Assembly (NCBI GenBank): GCA_051746985.1
Contig: JBNJFP010000005.1
Location: 53,826 to 117,825 of the forward strand
Reading direction: 5' to 3'
Length of the DNA: 64,000 bases
Source of the DNA: Fodinibius sp051746985
GTDB taxonomy: Bacteria > Bacteroidota > Rhodothermia > Balneolales > Balneolaceae
In this document: positions 7,741-16,939 of the stretch, piece after piece
How the letters are laid out: the number at the start of each line of letters is the position of its first letter
Numbering within the stretch: position 1 is the stretch's first letter
The notes under the pieces: model-generated
What the model was told of the DNA's origin: nothing
Databases searched by the model: none
What the model saw: only the letters and a program-made list of their open reading frames with translations
Position numbers and translations under genes: made by a program

Positions 7741-8676
7741 TTAACTATTTTCTTTCTTGTCGTCCAAAGCACGTTGAACGGTGACCCGATCTTCGTCTTC
7801 AGGAACAAAGCCTTCAAGCTCATCAAGAGGAGTATTTTCGATATGTTCGATAGCTTCTTTGGCTAACATATCAGTAGATACTTTTCCTTCTGCTTCAGTT
7901 TCTTCTTCATCCTCTTCCGCAGAATCTTCAGTATCTTCGTCTTCCTCTTCATCATCCGAAGCTTCAACCTCTTCGTCGTCCTCTTCTTCATCTTCAGAAG
8001 ATTCATCCTCGTCGGTTTCTTCTTGAGCCTCAGTTTCTACTTCAGAATCGTCTTCGTCAGATTCTTCTTCCTGAGCTTCAACTTCTTCGGGCTCTTCATC
8101 AACAGCCTCTTCTTCAACATCTTCGTCGGCTGTTTCTTCTGGAGCTTCGGCTTCCTGTTGATCTTCTTCATCAGCCTCATCGGTAGCTTCTTCAGCATCT
8201 TCCTCTTCCTCATCGTCAGATGCAAGAGCTTCCTGCTTGGCTTTTTCCTTGGCCGCTTCTTCTGCTTTCTTCTTAAGCTGCTTTTGGAATTCTTTTTCTT
8301 CGGCTTCTAACAGTGCTTGTTGACGTTCTTTGCGCGTAGGAACTACTTCTTCCTTTTCCTCGCGACGTTCGCGCCATTCAGCGAGAGCTTCTTCAATTTC
8401 TTCTTCTGACTTGCCCCAGCGAATCAGGTGCATTTCGTACATGATACCTTGGTTTTTGAAAATAGAACGAACAGTATCAGTAGGTTGAGCACCTTTTTTT
8501 AACCAATAAAGTGCTCGCTCACGATCAAGCGTAAGCTGATTTTTAGGGGTTACGTTATCAAAACGACCTAAATCTTCAACAATGCGTCCATCTCTGGGTT
8601 TGCGGTTATCCGCAACAACAATGTGATGGATTGGTCGCTTTTTTCGACCTCTACGTTGTAATCTTATTCTTAACAA
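7741..8676 (-). CDS. rpsP: 30S ribosomal protein S16 with ~225-aa acidic extension
   Basis: 311 aa against a usual 80-90. Residues 1-~85 are a complete S16 (LRIRLQRRGRKKRPIHHIV, VADNRKPRDGR, PTDTVRSIFKNQG). Residues ~86-152 are a charged helical linker. Residues ~153-264 are almost only Asp, Glu, Ala, Ser and Thr. A last segment ~265-311 is less biased (AKEAIEHIENTPLDELEGF) and may fold. The start is a TTG: an AAGGAG Shine-Dalgarno lies 8 bases before it, there is no in-frame ATG nearby, and the resulting N-terminus matches S16. First gene of the rpsP-rimM-trmD-rplS operon. The long antisense poly-Ser and poly-Phe frames opposite the tail are codon shadows. The tail's role is unknown; salt adaptation or rRNA/assembly contacts are guesses. 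Confidence 0.95.
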   Translation of the reverse strand: MLRIRLQRRGRKKRPIHHIVVADNRKPRDGRIVEDLGRFDNVTPKNQLTLDRERALYWLKKGAQPTDTVRSIFKNQGIMYEMHLIRWGKSEEEIEEALAEWRERREEKEEVVPTRKERQQALLEAEEKEFQKQLKKKAEEAAKEKAKQEALASDDEEEEDAEEATDEADEEDQQEAEAPEETADEDVEEEAVDEEPEEVEAQEEESDEDDSEVETEAQEETDEDESSEDEEEDDEEVEASDDEEEDEDTEDSAEEDEEETEAEGKVSTDMLAKEAIEHIENTPLDELEGFVPEDEDRVTVQRALDDKKENS

Positions 8677-8754
8677 TGGATTATCTCCTTAGTTATAAAT
8701 TTAAATTTGTGTTGATTTCTAATAGAGGATATTGTCGGAATCTTGCGCAATATT

Positions 8755-8795
8755 TATATAGAAGATACCAAGCTGGGCTAAACAGCCGGCATCTA
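8755..8795 (-). terminator. Probable ffh terminator
   Basis: On the minus strand GATGCCGGCTG pairs with CAGCTTGGTATC (one bulge, several G-U), followed by TTCTATAT. It lies just after the ffh stop and before the rpsP leader. The T-run is weak. Confidence 0.45.
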
Positions 8796-8800
8796 TGGCG

Positions 8801-10156
8801 TTAGCCAAATGGTAAATTTCCTCTCATTCCTTTCATGCCTTGCATCAATTTGCCCATCTTGCCCATGCCCGAGAACGACTTCATCATCTTCTTCATCTGT
8901 TCAAACTGCTTTAACAGATCGTTGATATCCGAAACGCGTGTCCCGGAACCTTTTGCAATGCGTCGTTTTCGCGTGGCATTCAGGATGTCCGGATTGTGCT
9001 TTTCTTCCGGTGTCATGGAACAAATAATGGCCTCAATAGGCTTGAAGGAATCTTCATCAAGTTCTGTGTCTGCTTCTTGCAGGGCTTTTCCGGCGCCGGG
9101 TATCATCCCGACCAGATCCTCGATATTGCCCATGCCTTTTACCTGCTGCAGTTGCTGATAAAAGTCATCGAGATCAAACTCATCCGACTTAATCTTTTTC
9201 TGCAGTTTTTGTGCTTCTTCTTCGTCAAATTCTTTTTGTGCTTTCTCCACAAGCGAAACAACATCGCCCATACCGAGGATACGTTTCGACATCCGCTCGG
9301 GATAAAAGGGAGAAAGGGCGTCCAGCTTTTCGCCGGTGCTCACAAACTTGATCGGTTTTTGGACCACCTTCTTAATTGAAAGGGCCGCCCCGCCGCGGGT
9401 ATCACCGTCAAGCTTGGTGAGTACTACACCATCATAGTTGATGGTTTCATTAAATTCTTTGGCCGTATTAACGGCATCCTGTCCCGTCATAGAATCGACA
9501 ATAAACAGAGTTTCATGAGGTTCAACGGCCTCTTTAATCTCGGCCACTTCATTCATCATCTCCTCATCCACGTGCATGCGTCCGGCCGTATCAATAATAA
9601 CCGTATCAAGCGCAAGGCTTTTGGCCATATTTACAGCCTCTTTGGCCACGCGCACGGCATCTTTCTGATTGATGGAGTACACCGGCACGTCAATAGAGTC
9701 GGCCAGTGTCTTGAGCTGATCAATAGCAGCCGGACGGTAAACGTCGGCAGCCGCTAAAATGGGATTACGGTTGTTTTCTTGTTTCAAGTAGCGAGCCAGC
9801 TTAGCGCTGAAGGTGGTTTTACCAGAACCTTGCAGCCCGGCAATCAAAATAACTGTAGGCGGCGTGTGTGCAACGGAAATGTCTACACGTTCTTGACCCA
9901 GGATATTGGTCAGCTCATCGTGTACAATTTTGGTAAATTGCTGACCGGGATTAACAGCCGTTAGCACGTCTTCACCCATCGCACGTTCTTTAACCTTGTT
10001 CGTGAACTCTTTGGCAACCTCATAGTTCACATCGGCATCGAGCAGGGCGCGACGTATTTCTCTCACCGTCTCTGCAATGTTGACATCGGTGATCTTAGCT
10101 TCTCCTTTCAGCTTTTGAAAGGCGCTATCTAATTTTGATGAGAGATCTTGAAACAT
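8801..10156 (-). CDS. ffh: Signal recognition particle protein Ffh (SRP54)
   Basis: 451 aa, normal length. SRP GTPase that binds 4.5S RNA and signal peptides and docks with FtsY. N-domain helices occupy residues 1-~85. The G domain has P-loop GLQGSGKTTFSAKLARYL (~107-124), DTAGRMH and TKLDGDTRGGAALS. The C-terminal M domain is Met-rich (MKKMMKSFSGMGKMGKLM) with the usual SGTRVSDINDLLKQF RNA-binding helix. Upstream of, and separated by a weak terminator from, the rpsP operon. Confidence 0.98.
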   Translation of the reverse strand: MFQDLSSKLDSAFQKLKGEAKITDVNIAETVREIRRALLDADVNYEVAKEFTNKVKERAMGEDVLTAVNPGQQFTKIVHDELTNILGQERVDISVAHTPPTVILIAGLQGSGKTTFSAKLARYLKQENNRNPILAAADVYRPAAIDQLKTLADSIDVPVYSINQKDAVRVAKEAVNMAKSLALDTVIIDTAGRMHVDEEMMNEVAEIKEAVEPHETLFIVDSMTGQDAVNTAKEFNETINYDGVVLTKLDGDTRGGAALSIKKVVQKPIKFVSTGEKLDALSPFYPERMSKRILGMGDVVSLVEKAQKEFDEEEAQKLQKKIKSDEFDLDDFYQQLQQVKGMGNIEDLVGMIPGAGKALQEADTELDEDSFKPIEAIICSMTPEEKHNPDILNATRKRRIAKGSGTRVSDINDLLKQFEQMKKMMKSFSGMGKMGKLMQGMKGMRGNLPFG

Positions 10157-10380
10157 CTGTTCGTTGTAATCTGAGTTTTAAAACTTATTTACTCATTCCT
10201 AAATACGGCATGGGAATAGAGTCCCGCAAAATAAGGACAATTTTCTGTGTTATCAACAGAATTATTTGATAGAAATTATGATCAGAATAAGGGTAAAATG
10301 GGTAATGACAGTTTTTATGTTTCTTTTATTATCTTCCCACAGAAATCTATTGAATTTTAAGAAATTGAGGATCGTAACTT

Positions 10381-11226
10381 ATGGCTGACAAACAAGGATA
10401 TGGACTGCTTAAGGGAAAAAAGGGATTGATATTTGGCGCACTTGATGAGCGCAGTATCGCATGGAGAATCGCATTGGCGTGTAAACGAGAGGGCGCAGAG
10501 TTTTCTTTATCCAATGCCCCGGTGGCTCTGCGTTTTGGGGATCTGGATGAGCTATCAGAGGAAACGGGTGCAGAAGTTTTTCCCTGTGATGTGACCAACG
10601 AGGATGAAATTGAAGAGCTGATGCAGAACGTAAAAGAGGAGCATGGCAAGATCGATTTTATGCTTCACGCTATCGGGATGTCACCGAATGTGCGAAAAAA
10701 GAAGGGGTATGAAGAGCTTAATTATAACTGGTTGCAGCAGACGCTGGACATTTCATCAGTATCGTTGCATAAGGTTATCCGCTATGCGGATGAAGCCGAT
10801 ATACTGGCTGATGGTGGAAGCATTGTGGCACTGTCATACATTGGCGCACAGCGCATATTCTCAAAGTACAGTGATATGAATGATGCCAAGGCGCTGCTCG
10901 AAAGTATCGCCCGAAATTACGGAAGTCGTTTGGCCGATCGCGGTATTCGTGTGAATACGGTATCGCAGGCACCTACGAAAACATCAGCGGGAAGCGGTAT
11001 TAAAGGCTTTGACGGTATGTACACCTTTGCCGATAAAATTGCCCCAATGGGTAATCCTACCGCTGATGAATGTGCGGATTACTGTGTGACGCTATTTTCG
11101 GATCTTACTCGAAAAGTGACGATGCAGAATCTATATCACGACGGTGGATTTGTAACGTCTGGCATCAACGAGGAGATGATCAATGATCTGGCTAAAATGT
11201 ATGCCGATGATGAGGGTGATGAATAA
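10381..11226 (+). CDS. fabI: Enoyl-[acyl-carrier-protein] reductase (NADH)
   Basis: 281 aa SDR-family FabI, the final reduction of each fatty-acid elongation cycle. The N-terminal cofactor loop is FGALDERSIAWRIA (FabI-type, not the classical GxxxGxG). Active-site residues fit Tyr-x6-Lys in KYSDMNDAKA, with the second FabI Tyr in LSYIGAQR. The form of the N-terminus (LLKGKKGLIFGALDE) resembles Bacteroidota FabI. The gene is monocistronic, with 224 bases upstream shared with ffh and a strong terminator downstream. Confidence 0.96.
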   Translation: MADKQGYGLLKGKKGLIFGALDERSIAWRIALACKREGAEFSLSNAPVALRFGDLDELSEETGAEVFPCDVTNEDEIEELMQNVKEEHGKIDFMLHAIGMSPNVRKKKGYEELNYNWLQQTLDISSVSLHKVIRYADEADILADGGSIVALSYIGAQRIFSKYSDMNDAKALLESIARNYGSRLADRGIRVNTVSQAPTKTSAGSGIKGFDGMYTFADKIAPMGNPTADECADYCVTLFSDLTRKVTMQNLYHDGGFVTSGINEEMINDLAKMYADDEGDE

Positions 11227-11257
11227 CACCTGATTTTCTTTTGTCATTTTTATTTCG

Positions 11258-11295
11258 ATGCCCGGCACCTCCAAAGTGCCGGGCATCTTTGTTTT
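11258..11295 (+). terminator. Strong rho-independent terminator after fabI
   Basis: Perfect 12-bp stem GATGCCCGGCAC/GTGCCGGGCATC (11258-11269 with 11276-11287) with a 6-nt loop, followed by TTTGTTTT. Confidence 0.9.
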
Positions 11296-11414
11296 GGTAG
11301 TTTCAAGATGTCCCACACTTCGAAAGCGTTGGACACTGTTGATAAAATTTTAATCTTTCTGAGAAAACCAGTTAATTACCAACGGTTTTTAACCTCCAAC
11401 AAAATAGCGTACCG

Positions 11415-13880
11415 ATGAAGCGACTCTCAGTTTTACTGTTCACATTTCTATTTATCACGGCAAGTGGATTTTCCCAGGATCTGCCTTCCATCAGCGAAAA
11501 AACACAGGGACTCGAAAAAGAGGAAGGGTACTTCACTTATTATTGGGATGAAAATGCAGGCAAAGTATGGCTGGAAATTGATAAGCTGGACTCTGAATTT
11601 CTCTACGTGAATTCCCTCTCAGCGGGACTGGGATCCAATGACATAGGTCTTGACCGTAATCAGCTGGGTGATGATCGCATCGTCAAGTTTGAGCGTCGTG
11701 GTCCCAAGGTGTTGATGGTACAGCCCAATTATTCGTATCGGGCAATAACCGATAATCCCAAAGAACAAGAGTCGGTACGCGATGCCTTTGCGCAGTCGGT
11801 GTTATGGGGATTTGAGGTTGCTGCTCAAAATGAAGAGGCGGTGCTCGTAGATGCTACCGATTTTCTCATGCGGGATGCTCATGGCGTCAGTGAGCGTTTG
11901 GAGCAAAGTAACGAAGGGAATTTTAGTATCGATAAAAACAGGTCAGCACTCTATCGCGAGGCGACCATGAACTTTCCCCAGAATACGGAGTTTGAAGCCA
12001 CACTGACGTTTACGGGCAATAATCCCGGTGGACAGGTTCGTTCGGTAACGCCTTCTTCGGATGCGATTACCGTTCGTCAGCATCACTCTTTTGTAGAACT
12101 TCCGGACGATGATTTTGAGCCGCGAAAGTTTGACCCGAGGGCCGGATATTTTGGCATCAACTACCAGGATTACAGCACGCCGGTCAGTGAATCGCTCACC
12201 AAGCGTTATATAACAAAGCACCGCTTGGAAAAGAAAAATCCTGATGCCGAGATGAGCGAGCCGGTTGAGCCTATTGTCTATTATCTGGACCCCGGAACGC
12301 CGGAGCCCATTCGCGGAGCATTGATCGATGGAGCTCGCTGGTGGAACGATGCTTTTGAGGCGGCGGGATACCAAGACGCCTTTCGGGTGGAGGTGCTGCC
12401 CGACAGTGCGCATCCCATGGATGTGCGCTACAATATGATTAACTGGGTACACCGTTCGACGCGCGGCTGGTCGTATGGTTCATCGGTCGTAGATCCGCGA
12501 ACTGGAGAAATTATCAAGGGACATGTGCTGCTGGGGTCGCTTCGCGTGCGACAAGATTATCTGATTGCCGAGGGCCTGTTATCTCCATACGAAGAGGGAG
12601 AAACATTTGACGAAGAGAATCCTATGCTGGAGATGGCATTGGCAAGAATCCGTCAGCTTTCGGCGCACGAAATTGGCCACACGCTGGGTATCACGCACAA
12701 CTTTGCGGCCAGCACTAACGACCGCGCCTCGGTCATGGATTATCCCGCTCCCAAAGTAAATATAACCCAAGATAGTACGCTTGATCTTTCCGACGCCTAC
12801 GACACCGGCATTGGCGAATGGGATAAAGTGGCCGTGGAATATGGCTATAAGGATGTATCGAATCTCCCAAGTAAAGAAACAGCACTGGATAATGTACTTG
12901 AAGATGCCATTGATGATGGATTGCTATTTATTTCGGATGCCGATGCGCGTCCGGCGGGTGGAGCGCATCCAAAAGCCCACCTTTGGGATAACGGCGAAGA
13001 TGCGGTCGATCAGCTACATCATATTTTGGATGTGCGGGATATTGCCTTGAAGAACTTCTCGGAGTCAAATATTCCACAGGGTACCCCCATGGCAAAGTTG
13101 GAAGATGCCTTGGTGCCGATTTACCTGTATCACCGCTACCAAATTGAAGGTACCGTAAAGCTTATTGGCGGACAGGATTACAGCTATAACTTACGTGGGG
13201 ATAATCAGTCGGGACCCGAGCCAGTGACCGATTCAACACAGCGTGCTGCACTGGATGCCATGCTTGAAACGTTTTCTTCGGAGCAGCTAACAATGCCCGA
13301 ACGTATTGTAGAGCTGATTCCTCCGCGTCCCATCGGTTACTCTGATTCGCGAGAACTGTTTAATAGTCACACCGACCCTACGTTTGATCCCATTGGAGCG
13401 GCTGAAACAGCGGCCGCTATGAGTGCAAAACTGTTGTTTAACTCGGAACGGGCAACCCGATTAGTACAGTCAGAAGCACGAAATACTGATAATCTGGGCC
13501 TTGGTGACATGTTGGATATTGTAATAGATAATACCTGGGAGCAGCCGGTGGCAGACGGGTATGAAGGAGCCGTTCAAAATACCATTAACCATGTCGTTTT
13601 ATACCAGATGATGAATTTAGCCGCCGATGATGAAGCGTCATCACAAGTACGTGCTGTCACAAATTTTAAACTTGAGTCGTTACGCGAATGGATGCGTGAT
13701 GAGGCCGAAAACCGAGCGGAAAAAGAGCAGCGAGTAGCTTCATTATTGTATGGTTATCGAACGTTGCAACAGTTTAAAGACACAGGCGAAATGTTTATGC
13801 CGAGTGAGCCGTTGAGCCCACCGCCGGGTTCGCCTATTGGATCTGATGAGGCGACATTCATGCAGTGTAGTTTTCGATAG
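11415..13880 (+). CDS. Secreted zinc metalloprotease, DUF5117/DUF4953 family
   Basis: 821 aa with a signal peptide (residues ~1-20, cleavage after SGFSQ). An N-terminal DUF5118/DUF5117-like region is followed by the metzincin-like zinc site H418-E419-x-x-H422 (HEIGHTLGITH, possible third ligand H428) and a Met-turn-like SVMDYPAP. The C-terminal third matches the large DUF4953-type helical region. Such proteins are abundant in Bacteroidota and related phyla and are exported to the periplasm or cell surface; their physiological substrates are not established. Single gene with its own GC-rich terminator at 13933. Confidence 0.9.
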   Translation: MKRLSVLLFTFLFITASGFSQDLPSISEKTQGLEKEEGYFTYYWDENAGKVWLEIDKLDSEFLYVNSLSAGLGSNDIGLDRNQLGDDRIVKFERRGPKVLMVQPNYSYRAITDNPKEQESVRDAFAQSVLWGFEVAAQNEEAVLVDATDFLMRDAHGVSERLEQSNEGNFSIDKNRSALYREATMNFPQNTEFEATLTFTGNNPGGQVRSVTPSSDAITVRQHHSFVELPDDDFEPRKFDPRAGYFGINYQDYSTPVSESLTKRYITKHRLEKKNPDAEMSEPVEPIVYYLDPGTPEPIRGALIDGARWWNDAFEAAGYQDAFRVEVLPDSAHPMDVRYNMINWVHRSTRGWSYGSSVVDPRTGEIIKGHVLLGSLRVRQDYLIAEGLLSPYEEGETFDEENPMLEMALARIRQLSAHEIGHTLGITHNFAASTNDRASVMDYPAPKVNITQDSTLDLSDAYDTGIGEWDKVAVEYGYKDVSNLPSKETALDNVLEDAIDDGLLFISDADARPAGGAHPKAHLWDNGEDAVDQLHHILDVRDIALKNFSESNIPQGTPMAKLEDALVPIYLYHRYQIEGTVKLIGGQDYSYNLRGDNQSGPEPVTDSTQRAALDAMLETFSSEQLTMPERIVELIPPRPIGYSDSRELFNSHTDPTFDPIGAAETAAAMSAKLLFNSERATRLVQSEARNTDNLGLGDMLDIVIDNTWEQPVADGYEGAVQNTINHVVLYQMMNLAADDEASSQVRAVTNFKLESLREWMRDEAENRAEKEQRVASLLYGYRTLQQFKDTGEMFMPSEPLSPPPGSPIGSDEATFMQCSFR

Positions 13881-13932
13881 GATTATCTCAATCCTCCTGT
13901 TCTCTTTGTCCAAGGAAGAACTTCCTAATTCT

Positions 13933-13965
13933 GGTTGCGTAGCTCCGCTGCGCAACCTTTCTTTT
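13933..13965 (+). terminator. Terminator after the metalloprotease gene
   Basis: 11-bp stem GGTTGCGTAGC/GCTGCGCAACC (13933-13943 with 13947-13957, one G-U) with a TCC loop, followed by TTTCTTTT. It lies 52 bases past the stop codon. Confidence 0.85.
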
Positions 13966-14026
13966 ATGTATGACATTTCCTGAACTGTACTAAAAAAATT
14001 CAGGTTTGTAAGAAACAAAAGTATAG

Positions 14027-14623
14027 ATGATCGATCCCAAAGAATTATTAAATGCCTATGCTAATGGAATTTTTCCAATGGCCGATTCGCGGGATGATCC
14101 CGAAGCCAAATGGTACACCTCCAGTCGGCGCGGTTTAATACCGCTGGATAAATTTCATGTCTCCTCTAATGTGCAGCGAATTGTTCGCAATCATCATTAC
14201 CACATCAAGTTTGATTACAACTTTCGTCAGGTGATGGAGGCCTGTGCTGATCGCGATTCAACATGGATTTCGCATAAGATTATAAAATCGTATTGCCGCT
14301 TGCATGAATTGGGTCACGCCCATTCGGTAAGTGTCTATAATACAAAATGGGAGCTCGTCGGCGGACAGTATGGAGTGTCGCTGGGCGCGGCCTTTTTCGG
14401 GGAATCCCTTTTTGGGTGGGCCAAAGAATCCTCAAAAGTAGCATTGTATTGGACGCATCAGGCATTAAAACAAGGAGGCTTTGAACTCTGGGATACGCAA
14501 TTCTGGACCAAACACTTAGCGCAGTTTGGATGTATTGAGATATCAGCCGAAGAATATGAGAAGCGACTTAAATCAGCGCTCAAAAAAGAGGCAGAGTTCG
14601 AGCCTGTAGAAACAAGAAATTAA
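14027..14623 (+). CDS. aat: Leucyl/phenylalanyl-tRNA–protein transferase
   Basis: 198 aa (E. coli 234 aa; shorter versions are common). It adds Leu or Phe to N-terminal Arg or Lys of proteins to mark them for ClpAP (N-degron pathway). Conserved blocks: NGIFPMADSRDD, WYTSSRRGLIPLDKFHVS, and GGQYGVSLGAAFFGESLF, the catalytic GNAT-like core. No clpS or clpA lies nearby. It ends in a bidirectional terminator shared with convergent dxs. Confidence 0.95.
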   Translation: MIDPKELLNAYANGIFPMADSRDDPEAKWYTSSRRGLIPLDKFHVSSNVQRIVRNHHYHIKFDYNFRQVMEACADRDSTWISHKIIKSYCRLHELGHAHSVSVYNTKWELVGGQYGVSLGAAFFGESLFGWAKESSKVALYWTHQALKQGGFELWDTQFWTKHLAQFGCIEISAEEYEKRLKSALKKEAEFEPVETRN

Positions 14624-14627
14624 ATAA

Positions 14628-14668
14628 AAAATCCCTCAGGGTTTTGAATATCCTGAGGGTCTAAAACT
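14628..14668. terminator. Bidirectional terminator between aat and dxs
   Basis: CCCTCAGG (14633-14640) pairs with CCTGAGGG (14652-14659) across an 11-nt loop, with A-rich sequence on the left and TCTAAAA on the right. It serves both convergent genes. Confidence 0.75.
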
Positions 14669-14685
14669 TGGGTTGTGGTACCAGA

Positions 14686-16608
14686 TTATGCTTTCAAAGA
14701 AGTAGCCTCATGCACTTCGCGCACTTTCTTCTTGATGCCTTCGGGATCAAGGCCAACTTCGGCATGAAGTTCTTCTTGTGTGCCGTGTTCCACAATGCGA
14801 TCAGGAACGCCCATGATGGTTGTTGGAATATGATGCGGCTTGTCGGCAAGGTACTCAGCAACGGCACTGCCGAATCCGCCCAGTTTTGTGCCATCTTCGA
14901 TGGTGATAATGCGTTCGTAAGTATGACTGATTTCGTCAATCAAATCCGTATCTAATGGTTTGGCGAAACGCATGTTAAAGTGTCCGACGTTAATACCTTC
15001 TTCGGCCAGATCATCAGCAGCTTCCGTCACGTAGTTGCCGAATGGACCAAAGCTGAGAATGGCGATTTCGTCCCCATCACGCAGTTTCTGACCTTTTCCA
15101 ATTTCCATATCCTTAAATCCTTCGGGGTAATCCATGCCTGTGGCACGTCCCCGTGGATAACGAATAGCCCATGCACACTCGTCATATTTTGAGGCCGTGT
15201 ACATCATATCACGCAGTTCCTCCTCATTCATCGGAGAGGAAACAACCATATTCGGTACGCTGCGGAGATACGAAATGTCATATAAACCGTGATGTGTAGG
15301 TCCGTCGGCGCCCACCACTCCGGCGCGATCAATACAGAAAACAACGGGAAGTTTTTGAATGGCCACATCGTGGATTACCTGATCGTAAGCCCGTTGCAAG
15401 AAGGTAGAATAAATGGCAGCAAATGCTTTTTTTCCTTCGGCTGCAAGCCCCGCAGCAAACGTAATAGAATGTTGCTCGGCAATACCGACATCAAATGCCC
15501 GATCGGGATATTTATTCATCAGTGGCCACAAGCTCGATCCGCTGGGCATAGCTGGCGTTATGCCTACGATATTCTCATTTTCATCCGCCAGTTCCACAAC
15601 GGCCTCCCCAAAAACGTGCTGATATTTTGGTGGCTTGGGGGTGGTATCCGGCTCAATTTGCTTACCGGTAATTTTATCAAATGGACTGCTTTGGGCGTGC
15701 CATTTCGTTTGTTCACGTTCGGCGGGAGCAAATCCTTTTCCTTTTACCGTAACGGCATGCAAAAGTTTGGGACCAGGAATATCTCTGAGATCCTCTAAAT
15801 GGCGACGCAAGGCGTCAACATTATGTCCGTCAACGGGACCATAATATTTAAAACCCAATGCCTGAAAGAGTCCGCCCGGTGTGATGGCCGTAGAAATGGC
15901 TTTTTCCAGCTTTGATGCCACCGTACGCATCTTTTCGCCGGCCGATTTAAAATGACCCAGCATATCGTAAATTTCGTCGCGCAGTTTGTTGAACGTTTTG
16001 CTGGTCGTAATTTCAGTCAGATACTCCTTCATTGCTCCTACATTGGGATCAATGGACATGTTGTTGTCGTTAAGGATGACCAGGATATCGGAATTCATAG
16101 CGCCCGCATTATTCATAGCCTCATAAGCAAGGCCACCGGTCATGGCGCCGTCACCAATGACAGAAACAACTTTTTTGCCTGATTGATCAAGGTCACGGGC
16201 AACAGCCATGCCTAATCCCGCTGAAATAGAAGTGCTGGAGTGTCCTACACCAAAAGTATCGTACTTGCTTTCACTTCGTTTTGGGAAGCCCGAGAGTCCA
16301 CCATATTTACGATTTGTGTGAAAGTTTTCACGCCGACCGGTCAGGATTTTGTGTCCGTATGCCTGGTGACCGACATCCCAAAGCAACAGATCTTTGGGTG
16401 TATCATATACATAGTGTAGCGCCACCGTCATTTCTACTACGCCGAGGCTGGCGCCAAAGTGCCCGCCATGAATAGAGACGATATCAATGATAAAGTCACG
16501 AAGCTCATCACAGACATCTACCAGCTGATCAGGCTTTAACTTTTTGAGATCATCGGGAGAATCAATATCTGCTAACAGGGGGCCGGGCGTTACTTTCTCA
16601 AATTCCAT
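14686..16608 (-). CDS. dxs: 1-deoxy-D-xylulose-5-phosphate synthase
   Basis: 640 aa. Thiamine-diphosphate enzyme joining pyruvate and glyceraldehyde-3-phosphate at the head of the MEP isoprenoid pathway. The N-terminal TPP domain has HGGHFGASLG, GHSSTSISAGLGMA and the GDGAMTGGLAYEAMNNAG signature. The transketolase pyrimidine domain (from ~320) has DVGIAEQHSITFAAGLA and DRAGVVGADGPTHHGLYD, and a transketolase C domain ends the protein. It follows xseB by 6 bases, a classical pairing (xseB-ispA-dxs), here without ispA. Confidence 0.98.
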   Translation of the reverse strand: MEFEKVTPGPLLADIDSPDDLKKLKPDQLVDVCDELRDFIIDIVSIHGGHFGASLGVVEMTVALHYVYDTPKDLLLWDVGHQAYGHKILTGRRENFHTNRKYGGLSGFPKRSESKYDTFGVGHSSTSISAGLGMAVARDLDQSGKKVVSVIGDGAMTGGLAYEAMNNAGAMNSDILVILNDNNMSIDPNVGAMKEYLTEITTSKTFNKLRDEIYDMLGHFKSAGEKMRTVASKLEKAISTAITPGGLFQALGFKYYGPVDGHNVDALRRHLEDLRDIPGPKLLHAVTVKGKGFAPAEREQTKWHAQSSPFDKITGKQIEPDTTPKPPKYQHVFGEAVVELADENENIVGITPAMPSGSSLWPLMNKYPDRAFDVGIAEQHSITFAAGLAAEGKKAFAAIYSTFLQRAYDQVIHDVAIQKLPVVFCIDRAGVVGADGPTHHGLYDISYLRSVPNMVVSSPMNEEELRDMMYTASKYDECAWAIRYPRGRATGMDYPEGFKDMEIGKGQKLRDGDEIAILSFGPFGNYVTEAADDLAEEGINVGHFNMRFAKPLDTDLIDEISHTYERIITIEDGTKLGGFGSAVAEYLADKPHHIPTTIMGVPDRIVEHGTQEELHAEVGLDPEGIKKKVREVHEATSLKA

Positions 16609-16614
16609 AGTAGA

Positions 16615-16830
16615 TTATTCTTTTGTATTGTCGGCATGTTTGTCTGCGACGTTTTGAATACGCAGCTCCGCCTCTTCAAGTGTTTCGGTACAAATTTTTG
16701 ATAACTTAATTCCTTCTTCGTAGAGATCTATCGACTGTTCAAGCGAAATAGATTCATCTTCGAGCTCATTAACAATCTCTTCTAATCTTTTTAAAGCCTC
16801 TTCAAAGCTCGGTCGTTCCTTTGTCTCCAT
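16615..16830 (-). CDS. xseB: Exodeoxyribonuclease VII small subunit
   Basis: 71 aa, normal for XseB. Signature: SFEEALKRLEEIVNELEDES followed by SLEQSIDLYEEGIKLSK. It partners with XseA, the large nuclease subunit, which is not in this window, to degrade single-stranded DNA. It sits 6 bases before dxs and is surely co-transcribed with it. Confidence 0.95.
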   Translation of the reverse strand: METKERPSFEEALKRLEEIVNELEDESISLEQSIDLYEEGIKLSKICTETLEEAELRIQNVADKHADNTKE

Positions 16831-16939
16831 AAAAATAATAATAGTAGCGTGCGTAGGCAGTTATTTCTTTAAACCATATAAATAAAAAGTTTTAGCCATC
16901 AGATTCCAACTCTTTTTATTTTTGTTTTAATGTGAGGGT

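Noticed and set aside
7781..8310. Long plus-strand frames rich in Ser or Phe opposite rpsP
   Set aside because: They are mirror readings of the GAA/GAG/GAT-rich acidic tail of S16; no start signals and extreme composition.
15289..15798. 169-codon plus-strand open frame inside dxs
   Set aside because: Antisense shadow; dxs is complete and conserved here.
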